The notes beneath the pieces were generated by a model. That model did not search any database and was not told where the DNA came from. It saw nothing but the letters and a program-made list of their open reading frames with translations. This document shows, one piece after another, positions 8,310 through 17,519 of a stretch of DNA of 64,000 bases. The DNA comes from DASUAS01 sp963720765. GTDB taxonomy: Bacteria > Actinomycetota > Acidimicrobiia > IMCC26256 > DASPTH01. How positions within the stretch are numbered: position 1 is the first letter of the stretch; the number at the start of each line of letters is the position of its first letter. The stretch lies in the NCBI GenBank assembly GCA_963720765.1, contig CAVRGS010000004.1, positions 62,001 to 126,000 of the forward strand, read 5' to 3'. Position numbers and translations under genes: made by a program.

Positions 8310-9631
8310 GGCGCGTCGAGGCCTGCGACCGGAGGGAGCGAATCCAGGGCGGTGAACGTGCGATCGACGTTGGCCAGCGCGGCAGTGAGGTCGAAGCACG
8401 CGGCGAGGCGTTCGTCGCCCAGCGCGCCGACGACGTCGGCGTCGTCGCGCAGCACGTCGAGGAACTGGCGGCGCGACTCCCACGTGGTCATCGCGTTCCG
8501 TTGCACGGCTCGGTAGGCGTCGTCGCGCGTCATGCCCGACTCGACCAGCGCGAGCAGCACCGGTTGGCTGAACACGAGGCCGTACGACGCGTCGAGGTTC
8601 TCCTGCATCCGGTCGGGGTACACGTGCATGCCCTCGACGATCGAGCGGAACTTGACCAGCACGTAGTAGGCGAGCTGCAACGAGTCGGGGAGGATGATGC
8701 GCTCGACCGACGAGTGCGAGATGTCGCGCTCGTGCCACAGCGCGACGTTCTCGAGCCCCGCCTGCAGGTTGCCGCGCAGCACGCGGGCGAGACCGCTCAG
8801 CTGCTCGGCCTTCACCGGGTTGCGCTTGTGCGGCATCGCGCTCGAGCCCTTCTGCGCGCCGGCGCGGAACGGCTCCTCCACCTCGCGCACCTCGGTGCGC
8901 TGCAGGTGGCGGATCTCGGTGGCGAAGGTCTCGACCGTGGCGCCGACCGATGCACACGCGTAGAGCAGCTCGGCGTGGCGGTCGCGGGCGATCACCTGGG
9001 TGGCCGGCACCGCGGTGAGGCCGAGGGCCTCGCACACGTAGGCCTCGACCTCGGGATCGATGTTGGAGTACGTGCCGACCGCTCCCGAGAGCTTGCCGAC
9101 CGCGATCGCGGCCCGGGCCCGGGCCAGCCGCTGGCGGTCGCGGTGCACCTGCATGGCCCACAGGGCCAGCTTGGCCCCGAAGGTGGTGGGCTCGGCGTGG
9201 ACGCCGTGGGTGCGTCCGGCCATGGCCACCGCTCGGTGGGCGTGGGCCTGGGCGGTGATCGCATCCTGGAGCGCGGCCGCGGCGTCGATCACGAGATCGA
9301 CCGCCTGCACCAGCACCACTGACAGGGCGGTGTCGACGACGTCGCTCGAGGTGAGGCCGTAGTGGAGCCACGAGCCCGCCGGGGGCCCGATGCGCTCCTG
9401 CACGACGTCGACGAAGGCGGCGACGTCGTGCTCGGTGGTGCGTTCCCGCTCGAGGATGGCCTCCACCGTGAAGTCGGCCCGTTCGCGCACCACCACCGCG
9501 TCTGCGGCCGGGACCACCCCCAACTTGGCCCAGGCCTCGGTGGCCAGGACCTCGACCTCGAGCCAGGCCCGGAACCTGGCCTCGTCGGTGAAGAGGGCAG
9601 CGATCTCAGGCAGTGCGTAGCGCTCTATCAA
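8306..9631 (-). CDS. purB: Adenylosuccinate lyase
   Basis: PurB releases fumarate from both SAICAR and adenylosuccinate. The 441-residue product contains GRTHGVHAEPTTFG and the lyase signature GSSAMPHKRNP. The family N-terminus IERYALPEIAALF is preceded by TTG at 9631, with GGAGG about ten bases upstream on the minus strand, so I take TTG as the start. The frame runs on to 9817 without similarity. It is the first gene of the tightly overlapping block purB-purC-purS-purQ. Confidence 0.94.
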   Translation of the reverse strand: MIERYALPEIAALFTDEARFRAWLEVEVLATEAWAKLGVVPAADAVVVRERADFTVEAILERERTTEHDVAAFVDVVQERIGPPAGSWLHYGLTSSDVVDTALSVVLVQAVDLVIDAAAALQDAITAQAHAHRAVAMAGRTHGVHAEPTTFGAKLALWAMQVHRDRQRLARARAAIAVGKLSGAVGTYSNIDPEVEAYVCEALGLTAVPATQVIARDRHAELLYACASVGATVETFATEIRHLQRTEVREVEEPFRAGAQKGSSAMPHKRNPVKAEQLSGLARVLRGNLQAGLENVALWHERDISHSSVERIILPDSLQLAYYVLVKFRSIVEGMHVYPDRMQENLDASYGLVFSQPVLLALVESGMTRDDAYRAVQRNAMTTWESRRQFLDVLRDDADVVGALGDERLAACFDLTAALANVDRTFTALDSLPPVAGLDAP

Positions 9632-9754
9632 GGGGGCCCTTCCTCCTGCCGAACACTCTACGAGCCGGACAAGGCGCGAACGGTCCCAGATCGGACGCGT
9701 CCACCAACAGCGATCAGGGCGATCCAGGATGGGCGAGGAGGTCGATCGGGGGTG

Positions 9755-9925
9755 ATGAACTGCACGAAACACTGGAGTGAGCACGCGGTCGCGACCTGCG
9801 ACGAGTGCGGCCAGCACTGGTGCGCGGTGTGCCTCGTGCCGCCGCCGAAGGATGGTGGACCGCTGCGGTGCATCCCCTGTTCCCTCGTCATCGCCGGGGT
9901 GCGGACGCGACGTCGCGTGCGCTGA
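9755..9925 (+). CDS. Small B-box-like zinc-binding protein
   Basis: A 56-residue protein starting MNCTKHWSEHAVATCDECGQ. It has regularly spaced Cys and His residues (C3, H6, H10, C14, C17, H20, C22, C25, then C37 and C40 in RCIPCS), the pattern of a B-box or similar zinc ribbon. A basic tail (RTRRRVR) follows. An alternative GTG lies directly before the ATG; GAGGAGG lies about 14 bases upstream. Comparable fingers occur as short N-terminal modules in bacterial membrane proteins; here it stands alone. Function unknown. It is divergent from purB and convergent with purD. Confidence 0.6.
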   Translation: MNCTKHWSEHAVATCDECGQHWCAVCLVPPPKDGGPLRCIPCSLVIAGVRTRRRVR

Positions 9926-9970
9926 GCTTCTCGCGCCGGGCGCCTTTGCTGCGGCCGTGTGCGTCAGGGC

Positions 9971-11266
9971 TCATCGTGCGTGACGTTGGGCCGCGGCCGC
10001 AGTGCTTGCGATGTCGTGGCGGTAGCGCTTGCCCTTGAAATCGATGATGGAGGCGGCCTCGTAGGCGCGGACGCGGGCCACTTCGAGATCGATGCCGGTG
10101 GCGGTGACGCTCAGCACGCGACCGCCTGCGGTGCGCAGCACGCCCTGGTCGTCGCGCGCGGTGCCGGCGTGGAAGACGGTGATGGTGTTGACGCCTTCGG
10201 CCGCGTGCAGCCCGGTGACGGGATCTCCGGTGCGGGGTGACGCGGGGTAGCCGTCGGCGGCGAGGACGACGGTGACCGCAGCTTCGCGGGAGAACGCGAC
10301 CTCGAGCTCGTCGCCGGTCGCCGCCGCGAGCAGCAGCTCGGCGACGTCGGAGGTGACGCGCGGCAGCACGACCTGGCACTCGGGGTCGCCGAAGCGCACG
10401 TTGTACTCGATGACCTTGGGACCGTCGGCGGTGAGCATCATCCCGGCGTACAGCACACCGCGATACTCCGCGTCGTGCGCGGCGAGCCAGCGCAGGGTGG
10501 GCCGCACCGCGCGCTCCATCACGTCGTCGACCACCGCGTCGCTCACGATCGGCACCGGCGAGTAGGCCCCCATGCCGCCGGTGTTGGGGCCGGCGTCGCC
10601 GTCGAGCGCCCGCTTGAAGTCCTGCGCGGGCGCGAGCGGGATCGCGGCGTCGGGGTCGCCGTTGCACACGACGAGGAGCGACAGCTCGGGGCCGGTGAGA
10701 CCCTCCTCGATGACGAGCGTTCGTCCGGCGTCGCCGAACGCCTCACCCGAGAGGTAGGCACGCACCGCGTCACGCGCGGCGTCGAGCGACTCGGTGACGA
10801 CCACTCCCTTGCCGGCGGCGAGGCCGTCGGTCTTCACCACGTACGGCGGCGCGAACTCCTCGAGGAAGGCGAGTGCGGCGGGCTCGTCGTCGACGCCGAA
10901 GCTGCGGTGGCGCGCCGTGGGCACGCCCGCCTCGGCGAGCACCTGCTTCATCCACGCCTTCGACCCTTCCAGCCGTGCGGCCGCGGCGCCGGGTCCGAAG
11001 CAGCTGCGACCACGGGCGCGGACGGCGTCGGCGACGCCCGCGACCAGCGGCACCTCGGGACCGACGACCACGAGGTCGACGTCGAGGTCGTCGGCGAGCT
11101 GCGCGACCCGCGCGGGATCGGCGGCGTCGATGGGAAAGCAGAGCGCGGTCTCGGCGATGCCGGGGTTCCCAGGCGCCGCGAACACCTCGGGCGCCGATGG
11201 CGACCGCTGCAACGCCCACACGAGCGCGTGCTCACGCCCGCCCGCTCCGATGACCAGGACGCGCAC
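9971..11266 (-). CDS. purD: Phosphoribosylamine-glycine ligase (GAR synthetase)
   Basis: PurD couples phosphoribosylamine with glycine using ATP. The 431-residue ATP-grasp enzyme starts MRVLVIGAGGREHALVWAL, the PurD N-terminal signature, followed by the PGNPGIAE loop, KTDGLAAGKGVVV (ATP-grasp), and RFGDPECQVVLPR, the family signature near the C-terminus. It starts one base before the end of purA's stop region and is probably co-transcribed with it. Confidence 0.95.
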   Translation of the reverse strand: MRVLVIGAGGREHALVWALQRSPSAPEVFAAPGNPGIAETALCFPIDAADPARVAQLADDLDVDLVVVGPEVPLVAGVADAVRARGRSCFGPGAAAARLEGSKAWMKQVLAEAGVPTARHRSFGVDDEPAALAFLEEFAPPYVVKTDGLAAGKGVVVTESLDAARDAVRAYLSGEAFGDAGRTLVIEEGLTGPELSLLVVCNGDPDAAIPLAPAQDFKRALDGDAGPNTGGMGAYSPVPIVSDAVVDDVMERAVRPTLRWLAAHDAEYRGVLYAGMMLTADGPKVIEYNVRFGDPECQVVLPRVTSDVAELLLAAATGDELEVAFSREAAVTVVLAADGYPASPRTGDPVTGLHAAEGVNTITVFHAGTARDDQGVLRTAGGRVLSVTATGIDLEVARVRAYEAASIIDFKGKRYRHDIASTAAAAQRHAR

Positions 11267-11267
11267 G

Positions 11268-12560
11268 TCAGGCGGCTCGAGGCAGCACGACGGTCTGCGC
11301 GCGGTCGGGGCCGACCCCGACGAAGCTGATGGGCACGCCGACGACCTCTTCGATGAAGCGCAGGTAGTCGCGCGCTTCGGCCGGGAAGTCCTCGACCTTG
11401 GCGCAGGTGTCGATGTCGCTCTTCCAGCCCGGCAGCGTCTCGTAGACGGGCTTGACCTTGTGCAGCACCGACTGGTGGTACGGCACGTGGTCGTAGCGGG
11501 TGCCGTCTTCGCCTTCGTAGGCGACGCACACCTTCAGCTCGTCGAACGGTGCGAGCACGTCGAGCTTGGTGATGGCGATCTCGGTGCACGAGTTGAGCCG
11601 GACCGCATGCTTCAGCATCACGAGGTCGAGCCAGCCGGGACGGCGACGGCGACCGGTGTTGGTGCCGAACTCGTGGCCGCGCTCGACGAGCTCGTCGCCG
11701 ACCGCGTCGCCGTCGAAGAGCTCGGTGGGGAACGGGCCGCTGCCGACGCGCGTGACGTAGGCCTTGGCCACGCCGATCACGCGGGTGATGGCCAGCGGGC
11801 CCACCCCGGCACCCGTGCACACACCGCCGGCGATCGGGTTCGACGAGGTGACGAACGGATACGTGCCGTGGTCGAGGTCGAGGTAGGTGGCCTGTGCACC
11901 TTCGAAGAGCACCGGCCGGCCGGCGTCGAGCGCCTCGTGCACGAGGTGCACGGTGTCGGCGATCATCGGCTCGAGGCGCGGGACCATGGCGAGGTACTGC
12001 TCGCAGATCTCGTCGGCGTCGAGCGGCAGGCGGTTGTAGACCTTCGCCAGCACGCCGTTCTTCTCGCGCAGGGCGAGGTCGAGCTTCTCGCGGAAGATCT
12101 TGGCGTCGAGGAGGTCCTGCACGCGCAGGCCGACGCGCAACGCCTTGTCGGCGTACGCCGGGCCGATGCCGCGCTTGGTGGTGCCCAACTTGTTCTTGCC
12201 GAGGAAGCGCTCGGTGACGCGGTCGAGCTCCTGGTGGTACGGCATGATCAGGTGCGAGTTGCCCGACAGCTTCACCCGCGACGTGTCGACGCCCTTGCCC
12301 GCGAGCATGTCGAGCTCGGTGATGAGCACTGCAGGATCGACCACCACACCGTTGCCGATGATGGCGGTGACGTGCGGGTAGAGCACGCCGCTCGGCACCA
12401 GCTGCAGCGCGAACACCTCGTCACCGACGACGATGCGGTGCCCCGCGTTGTGACCACCCTGGTAGCGAACGACGAGGTCGCTCTCCTGCGCCAGGTAGTC
12501 GGTGAAGCGGCCCTTGCCCTCGTCACCCCACTGGGTGCCGACGATCACCGTCCCAGACAC
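11268..12560 (-). CDS. purA: Adenylosuccinate synthetase
   Basis: PurA condenses IMP and aspartate with GTP to give adenylosuccinate, the first step towards AMP. The product has 430 residues, normal for the family, with the GTP-binding start GTVIVGTQWGDEGKGR, the GGHNAGH IMP-binding loop, the KRGIGPAYADK segment and NTGRRRRPGWLDLV. I chose the GTG at 12560 (VSGTVIVGTQWG) since it places the P-loop at the usual distance; the open frame starts at 12662 but crosses the hairpin repeat. It probably forms a transcription unit with purD. Confidence 0.95.
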   Translation of the reverse strand: MSGTVIVGTQWGDEGKGRFTDYLAQESDLVVRYQGGHNAGHRIVVGDEVFALQLVPSGVLYPHVTAIIGNGVVVDPAVLITELDMLAGKGVDTSRVKLSGNSHLIMPYHQELDRVTERFLGKNKLGTTKRGIGPAYADKALRVGLRVQDLLDAKIFREKLDLALREKNGVLAKVYNRLPLDADEICEQYLAMVPRLEPMIADTVHLVHEALDAGRPVLFEGAQATYLDLDHGTYPFVTSSNPIAGGVCTGAGVGPLAITRVIGVAKAYVTRVGSGPFPTELFDGDAVGDELVERGHEFGTNTGRRRRPGWLDLVMLKHAVRLNSCTEIAITKLDVLAPFDELKVCVAYEGEDGTRYDHVPYHQSVLHKVKPVYETLPGWKSDIDTCAKVEDFPAEARDYLRFIEEVVGVPISFVGVGPDRAQTVVLPRAA

Positions 12561-12632
12561 ACCAGCCCCCCGCGCAACGCAACGAATACAGGTGTCACGT
12601 TGACGAGAGGTTAGTCGCCCCGCTCCCAGGAG

Positions 12633-12676
12633 CATCTCGGAGTTGGGTGTGAAATGACACACCGAACCCCGAGATG
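12633..12676. repeat. 44-bp interrupted inverted repeat, copy B
   Basis: A near-perfect hairpin: the arms CATCTCGG and CCGAGATG, then GTT/AAC and GGTGTG/CACACC, pair around a six-base AAATGA loop with two mismatches. It has the same length and outer arms as copy A at 3534-3577, which is more degenerate. It lies between purA and clpB, ten bases from the clpB stop codon. It is probably a dispersed REP-like element that may also act as a transcription or RNA-stability signal. Confidence 0.65.
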
Positions 12677-12685
12677 TTCGCCGGG

Positions 12686-15265
12686 TTAGGACGCGGTGAC
12701 GGGTCGCTGACCGGAGAAGGTCAGGGCGCCGTCAGCGGTGGCGTCGACCACGACGATGTCGCCGTCGGTGAACTCGCCCTTGAGGAGGGCGAGCGCCACC
12801 GGGTCGCTGACCTCACGCTGGATCACCCGCTTCAGCGGCCGCGCCCCGAAGTCGGGGTCGTAGCCGACGGCCGCGATGTGGGCCAGCGCCGCGTCGGTGA
12901 GCTCGAGACCGAGGTTGCGCTCGGCCAGCCGCAGGCGCAGCTGCTCCACCTGGATCCCCACGATGCGCTCGATGTGCGCCTCGCCCAACCGGTGGAAGAT
13001 CACGATCTCGTCGATGCGGTTGAGGAACTCGGGCTTGAAGTGGTTGCGCACCGAGTTCATCACCACCGCCTCGTCGGCACCGCCGCCGAGGTTGCTGGTC
13101 ATGATCAGCACCGTGTTGGTGAAGTCGACGGTGCGGCCCTGGCCGTCGGTGAGACGGCCGTCGTCGAGCAGCTGCAGCAGCACGTTGAACACGTCGGGGT
13201 GGGCCTTCTCGATCTCGTCCAGCAGCACGACCGCGTAGGGCCGGCGCCGCACCGCCTCGGTGAGCTGACCACCCTCGTCGTAGCCCACGTAGCCGGGAGG
13301 CGCACCGACCAGGCGCGACACCGAGTGCTTCTCCATGTACTCCGACATGTCGATGCGGACCATGGCCTTCTCGTCGTCGAAGAGGAAGTCGGCGAGCGTG
13401 CGCGCCAGCTCCGTCTTGCCGACGCCGGTGGGGCCGAGGAACAGGAACGAACCGATCGGACGGTTCGGGTCGGACAGGCCCGCGCGCGACCGGCGGATGG
13501 CGTTGGCCACCGCGCTCACCGCGTCGTCCTGGCCGATGACGCGCGCGTGGAGGACGTCCTCCATGCGCACCAGCTTGCTCATCTCGCCCTCCATGAGCCG
13601 GCTCACGGGGATGCCGGTCCACTTGGCGACGATCTCGGCGACGTCTTCCTCGTCGACCTCCTCCTTCAGCATCTGCTGATCGGACTGGAGGTCGTCCAGG
13701 CGCTCGGTCTTCTGCGCGATCTCGGCGTCGAGGTCGCGCATCGTGCCGTAGCGCAGTGCCGCGGCCCGCTCGAGGTTGCCCTCGCGCTCCGCCATCTCGG
13801 CCTCGGTGCGCGCGTTCTCCAATTGCTCCTTGAGCGCGCGGATCTCGCCGATGGCGTCCTTCTCGTTCTGCCAGTGCGCGACCATTGCGTCGCGATCCTC
13901 GGCCAGCGTCGCCAGCTCCTCGTCGAGCGCGGCGAGGCGCTGCTTCGACGGCTCGTCGGTCTCCTTGGCCAACGCCGCCTTCTCGATCTCGAGCTGGCGG
14001 ATGCGCCGTTCGACCACGTCGATCTCGAACGGCATCGAGTCGATCTCGATGCGCAGCCGCGACGCGGCCTCGTCGATCAGGTCGATGGCCTTGTCGGGCA
14101 GCTGACGCGCCGGGATGTAGCGATGTGACAGCACCGCGGCCGCGACGAGCGCGGCGTCCTGAATGCGCACGCCGTGGTGCACCTCGTAGCGCTCCTTGAG
14201 CCCGCGCAGGATGGCGACGGTGTCCTCCACCGACGGCTCGCCCACGTAGACCTGCTGGAAGCGCCGCTCGAGCGCAGGGTCCTTCTCGATGTACTTGCGG
14301 AACTCGTCGAGCGTGGTCGCACCGATCATGCGCAGCTCACCTCGCGCCAGCATCGGCTTGATCATGTTGCCGGCGTCGACCGCGCCCTCGGCACCACCGG
14401 CGCCGACGATCGTGTGCAGCTCGTCGACGAAGGTGACGATCTCGCCGTCGCTGTCGACGATCTCCTTGAGGACGGCCTTCATGCGGTCCTCGAATTCACC
14501 GCGGTACTTGGCGCCCGCGACCATGGCCCCGATGTCGAGCGCGATGAGGCGCTTGTTGCGGAGGCTCTCGGGAACGTCCCCCTCGACGATGCGCCGCGCG
14601 AGACCCTCGGCGATGGCGGTCTTGCCCACGCCGGGCTCACCGATGAGCACCGGGTTGTTCTTGGTCCGGCGCGAGAGCACCTGGATGACCCGCCGGATCT
14701 CCTCGTCGCGTCCGATGACGGGGTCGAGCTTGCCCTTGCGGGCGTCCTCGGTGAGGTCGCGCCCGTACTTCTCGAGCGCCTGGTACTGCTCCTCGGGGTT
14801 CTCGCTGGTCACCCGGTGGCTGCCGCGCACCTCCTGGAGGGCGCCGAGCACCGCCTCGTGGCTCACCCCGACGCCGCGCAGGAGATCGCCGACGCCCCCG
14901 ACGACCTCGCTCATCGCGAGCAGGACGTGCTCGGTGGAGAGGTAGTCGTCGCCGAGGTTGGCGCGCTCGGTGTCGGCCGCCTCGAGCACCCGGTAGGCGT
15001 CGGGCGCGAGCTGCGCCTGCTGGGCGGTGTCGCCGTAGACCTTCGGGACGCGCGACAGCGCGTCGTCGACCCGGTCGCGCAGCGTCTTGCTGGAGACACC
15101 GATGCGTTCGAGGACCGGGAGCACCACGCTCTCGGGCTGGCTCAGGAGCGCGGCGAGCAGGTGCTCGGGCGTGACCTGGCTGTGGTGCAGGTCGCGCGCG
15201 AGGGCCTGGGCGGCGCCGAGCGCCTCGCCCGTCTTGCGGGTGAACTTGTTGGGATCGAGCGGCAT
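12686..15265 (-). CDS. clpB: ATP-dependent disaggregase ClpB
   Basis: ClpB is the hexameric AAA+ disaggregase that works with DnaK. The 859-residue product has the N-domain (KFTRKTGEALGAAQALARDL), a first AAA+ module with Walker A GEPGVGKT, a long coiled-coil middle domain around residues 410-530, and a second module with GPTGVGKTE and MIRIDMSEYMEKHSVSRL-like Walker B and pore-loop neighbours. The ATG at 15265 has CGAGG upstream; the longer frame to 15598 runs into the neighbouring gene. The HspR-type operator at 15299-15323 suggests heat-shock control. I see no promoter for it other than this spacer. Confidence 0.96.
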   Translation of the reverse strand: MPLDPNKFTRKTGEALGAAQALARDLHHSQVTPEHLLAALLSQPESVVLPVLERIGVSSKTLRDRVDDALSRVPKVYGDTAQQAQLAPDAYRVLEAADTERANLGDDYLSTEHVLLAMSEVVGGVGDLLRGVGVSHEAVLGALQEVRGSHRVTSENPEEQYQALEKYGRDLTEDARKGKLDPVIGRDEEIRRVIQVLSRRTKNNPVLIGEPGVGKTAIAEGLARRIVEGDVPESLRNKRLIALDIGAMVAGAKYRGEFEDRMKAVLKEIVDSDGEIVTFVDELHTIVGAGGAEGAVDAGNMIKPMLARGELRMIGATTLDEFRKYIEKDPALERRFQQVYVGEPSVEDTVAILRGLKERYEVHHGVRIQDAALVAAAVLSHRYIPARQLPDKAIDLIDEAASRLRIEIDSMPFEIDVVERRIRQLEIEKAALAKETDEPSKQRLAALDEELATLAEDRDAMVAHWQNEKDAIGEIRALKEQLENARTEAEMAEREGNLERAAALRYGTMRDLDAEIAQKTERLDDLQSDQQMLKEEVDEEDVAEIVAKWTGIPVSRLMEGEMSKLVRMEDVLHARVIGQDDAVSAVANAIRRSRAGLSDPNRPIGSFLFLGPTGVGKTELARTLADFLFDDEKAMVRIDMSEYMEKHSVSRLVGAPPGYVGYDEGGQLTEAVRRRPYAVVLLDEIEKAHPDVFNVLLQLLDDGRLTDGQGRTVDFTNTVLIMTSNLGGGADEAVVMNSVRNHFKPEFLNRIDEIVIFHRLGEAHIERIVGIQVEQLRLRLAERNLGLELTDAALAHIAAVGYDPDFGARPLKRVIQREVSDPVALALLKGEFTDGDIVVVDATADGALTFSGQRPVTAS

Positions 15266-15298
15266 GCGTTGACCTCGGAGCGGTGGGACCCGGACTCC

Positions 15299-15323
15299 AA
15301 AGTTAACAATGCCGTTGTCAAGT
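15299..15323 (-). promoter_or_regulatory. HspR-type (HAIR-like) operator upstream of clpB
   Basis: On the minus strand it reads ACTTGA-N13-AACTTT; the dnaK spacer has the identical outer half-sites with the same spacing at 24826-24850. In HAIR form it is CTTGACA-N7-TGTTAAC, a five-of-seven inverted repeat close to the known CTTGAGT-N7-ACTCAAG. It lies 34-58 bases before the clpB ATG, and hspR is encoded in the same window. Confidence 0.65.
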
Positions 15324-15389
15324 TTCTTCCCCCGCGCCGCGAACGGTGGAAGCGGAGCGAGCGACGGAGGAGACGGAGGAGAGGAGGCC

Positions 15390-17408
15390 TCAGCCGGTGA
15401 ACTTGGGTGTGATGGTGATGGCCTCGGGCGCCACGGGCTGGACCTCGAACGCCCCGATGTCGGAGTGCGTCCCGACGACACGCGGGTAGCCGTCGCCTCG
15501 CTGGTCGAACTGGTTGCCCGGGAAATCGGGCACCGGGTCGGGACCCGTGTCGATCGCCGGGCTGCCCGGCAGCAAGGCGTGGGTCTCGGTGGGACCACCG
15601 TTGTTCTGCAGCGGCCCGAGCTCCGGGTTCACCCCGAAGAGGTTGCCGCCCGCGTCGACCTGCACGATGCCCGAAGCGATGGTGCCGAGCAGGTTGTGCG
15701 ACAGCGTGACGGTGCCTTCCAGACCGATGTCGTTGCCCGTGTTGCCCCAGACGATCGACCCGGTGACGTCGGCCTCCGCGATCGACGCGGCATGCGCCTT
15801 GTCGGCCGCGCCTGCGTGCACCTTGCCCGTCGCCGGAGTCGTGCCGTCGGCGCCGCGTCCGCCCGACTGCGAGTGAGCCGTCCGGGCGTGGTGCCCGCCG
15901 CTCGCTGCGCGGTTGATGTTCTCGCCGGCGTACAGGAAGATGCCACCGGTCGTCCCGTCCGTGGACGTGTTGTTGGTGACCGTCGACATGTCGACGCTGA
16001 ATCCGTAGAACCCGTAGAAGTACAGGCCGCCGCCCTCGCCCGCTGCAGTGTTGGTCGAGATCGTGGAGTTGGCGAACGTGGTCTGCCCGGCGACGCCCCA
16101 CTGGAGCCAGCCACCGCCACCCTCGCCGGCCGCGGTGTTCCCGGAGATCGTGGTGTCGACGACGTTCACCGTCTGCTCGATGTGCGCGCCCCAGATCTGC
16201 GCGCCGCCGCCGCCGTCGGTTGCGCTGTTCCCGGAGATCGTGGTGTTGGTGACGTTGACGAACTGGTAGGTGTACGCGGTGTAGAGGCCACCACCCCAGC
16301 CGTTGGTCGCCTGGTTCCCCGAGATCACCGAGTTCGCGACGTCGAGGCCGCCGTAGGTGAAGGCGGCGTACACCCCGCCGCCTGCATCGCCGTCATTCCC
16401 GGAGATCGTCGTCCCATCGATCGACGCGAGACCGTCGATCTCGTACAGCGAGACCCCACCACCCTCCGCCACTGCATGGTTGCCGCTGATCGTGGAGCCC
16501 GTGATCGACACCCCGCCGGTCGTGTAGGCGTCGATCGCGCCGCCGATGCCCCCGCGCTGGCTGCTGGTGCCGTCGGCGGTGTTCCCCGTGAACGTGGACC
16601 CGCTGATCGAAGCCGCGCCGTCTGCGAGGAGCACCAACGCACCCGCGTGCGACGCGGTGTTGCCCTGGAACGTCGACCCGGAGACAGAGGCCACGCCCTG
16701 GGCCTCGATCGCCAGGGCCCCCGCGGCGTCGGCAGCCGTGTTGCCGGCGAAGGTCGAACCGCTCACGCTCACCGGGGCTCCGGCAGCCGTGGTGAGGATG
16801 GCCCCGCCCCAGTCCGCGGCGCGGTTCGTGGAGAAGGTCGAGTTGGACAGGGTGAGGGCGTTCTCGGAGTTCACCGCGCCGCCGTCGTCGGTGGACGCGT
16901 TGTCGGTGAACGCGTCGTCGTTCAGCACGAGCGGACCGTCGGTCCAGATGGCACCGCCGTCGTTCGACGCACCGTGCGCGAACGTGAGCCCGGAGATGGT
17001 GACCGCGGCGTTGCCCGTGATGTTGAAGATGCGCGAGGCGTCGTTCCCCGACACCGTCAGCGCGCTCGCGCCGGGGCCCGTGAAGGTGAGGTCCTTGTTG
17101 AACGCGATCTCACCGGTGGTGAGGGTGATCGTGCCGGCGACGTCGAGGGCGATGGTGTCGCCCGAGCTCGCAGCCGCGACCTGGTCGCGCAGCGTGCCGG
17201 CGCCGGAGTCGGCGGTGGAGGTGACGTGCAGCGTGGTGGCCGCGCCCGCAGCCTCCATGCCCGGGCCGATCCACGCGGCGCCCATCGCCAGCGCGGCGCT
17301 GCCCGCGGTCAGTGCCGCGCCGGCGACGCGCGCCTTGCTCGGCTTCTCGTTCCGGGCGGCACGCCGGCGTTCGGCGCGGTTGCGCGGCGGAACCTGGTGA
17401 CTGCTCAT
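15390..17408 (-). CDS. Secreted right-handed parallel beta-helix repeat protein
   Basis: A 672-residue protein with a basic N-terminus (RNRAERRRAARNEKPSKA), a hydrophobic signal segment near residues 28-48 and an AGAATT cleavage-like site, so it is probably exported. The body consists of irregular 20-30-residue repeats with DGGA, STF/STI, SGN and NTA motifs, typical of pectate-lyase-like beta-helices. Near the C-terminus, PAIDTGPDPVPDFPGNQFD and DIGAFEVQP resemble the choice-of-anchor Q domain. It ends ITPKFTG. I see no catalytic residues. The ATG at 17408 has GGGAGAGG upstream. It diverges from the fusion gene at 17520 across 111 bases. Confidence 0.8.
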   Translation of the reverse strand: MSSHQVPPRNRAERRRAARNEKPSKARVAGAALTAGSAALAMGAAWIGPGMEAAGAATTLHVTSTADSGAGTLRDQVAAASSGDTIALDVAGTITLTTGEIAFNKDLTFTGPGASALTVSGNDASRIFNITGNAAVTISGLTFAHGASNDGGAIWTDGPLVLNDDAFTDNASTDDGGAVNSENALTLSNSTFSTNRAADWGGAILTTAAGAPVSVSGSTFAGNTAADAAGALAIEAQGVASVSGSTFQGNTASHAGALVLLADGAASISGSTFTGNTADGTSSQRGGIGGAIDAYTTGGVSITGSTISGNHAVAEGGGVSLYEIDGLASIDGTTISGNDGDAGGGVYAAFTYGGLDVANSVISGNQATNGWGGGLYTAYTYQFVNVTNTTISGNSATDGGGGAQIWGAHIEQTVNVVDTTISGNTAAGEGGGGWLQWGVAGQTTFANSTISTNTAAGEGGGLYFYGFYGFSVDMSTVTNNTSTDGTTGGIFLYAGENINRAASGGHHARTAHSQSGGRGADGTTPATGKVHAGAADKAHAASIAEADVTGSIVWGNTGNDIGLEGTVTLSHNLLGTIASGIVQVDAGGNLFGVNPELGPLQNNGGPTETHALLPGSPAIDTGPDPVPDFPGNQFDQRGDGYPRVVGTHSDIGAFEVQPVAPEAITITPKFTG

Positions 17409-17502
17409 CTCGGCCTCTCCCTGTCCAGATGAAGGACGTGTGTCTACCACAAGGTCGGCGTGGCCACGAGGGATCCTGAGGCCCAACTCCCGGTCCGCCC
17501 GG

Positions 17503-17508
17503 TAGCGT
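17503..17508 (+). promoter_or_regulatory. Candidate -10 element for the fusion gene
   Basis: TAGCGT lies 11 bases before the ATG at 17520, and no Shine-Dalgarno sequence is visible, suggesting a leaderless or nearly leaderless transcript. The same arrangement recurs at 25350, 36579, 52624, 55876, 58078 and 60935. Confidence 0.4.
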
Positions 17509-17519
17509 CCCCTGCACCC

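Noticed and set aside
12674..14128. Plus-strand open frames opposite clpB (and 14174-15400)
   Set aside because: Same shadow effect; clpB motifs on the minus strand are complete.
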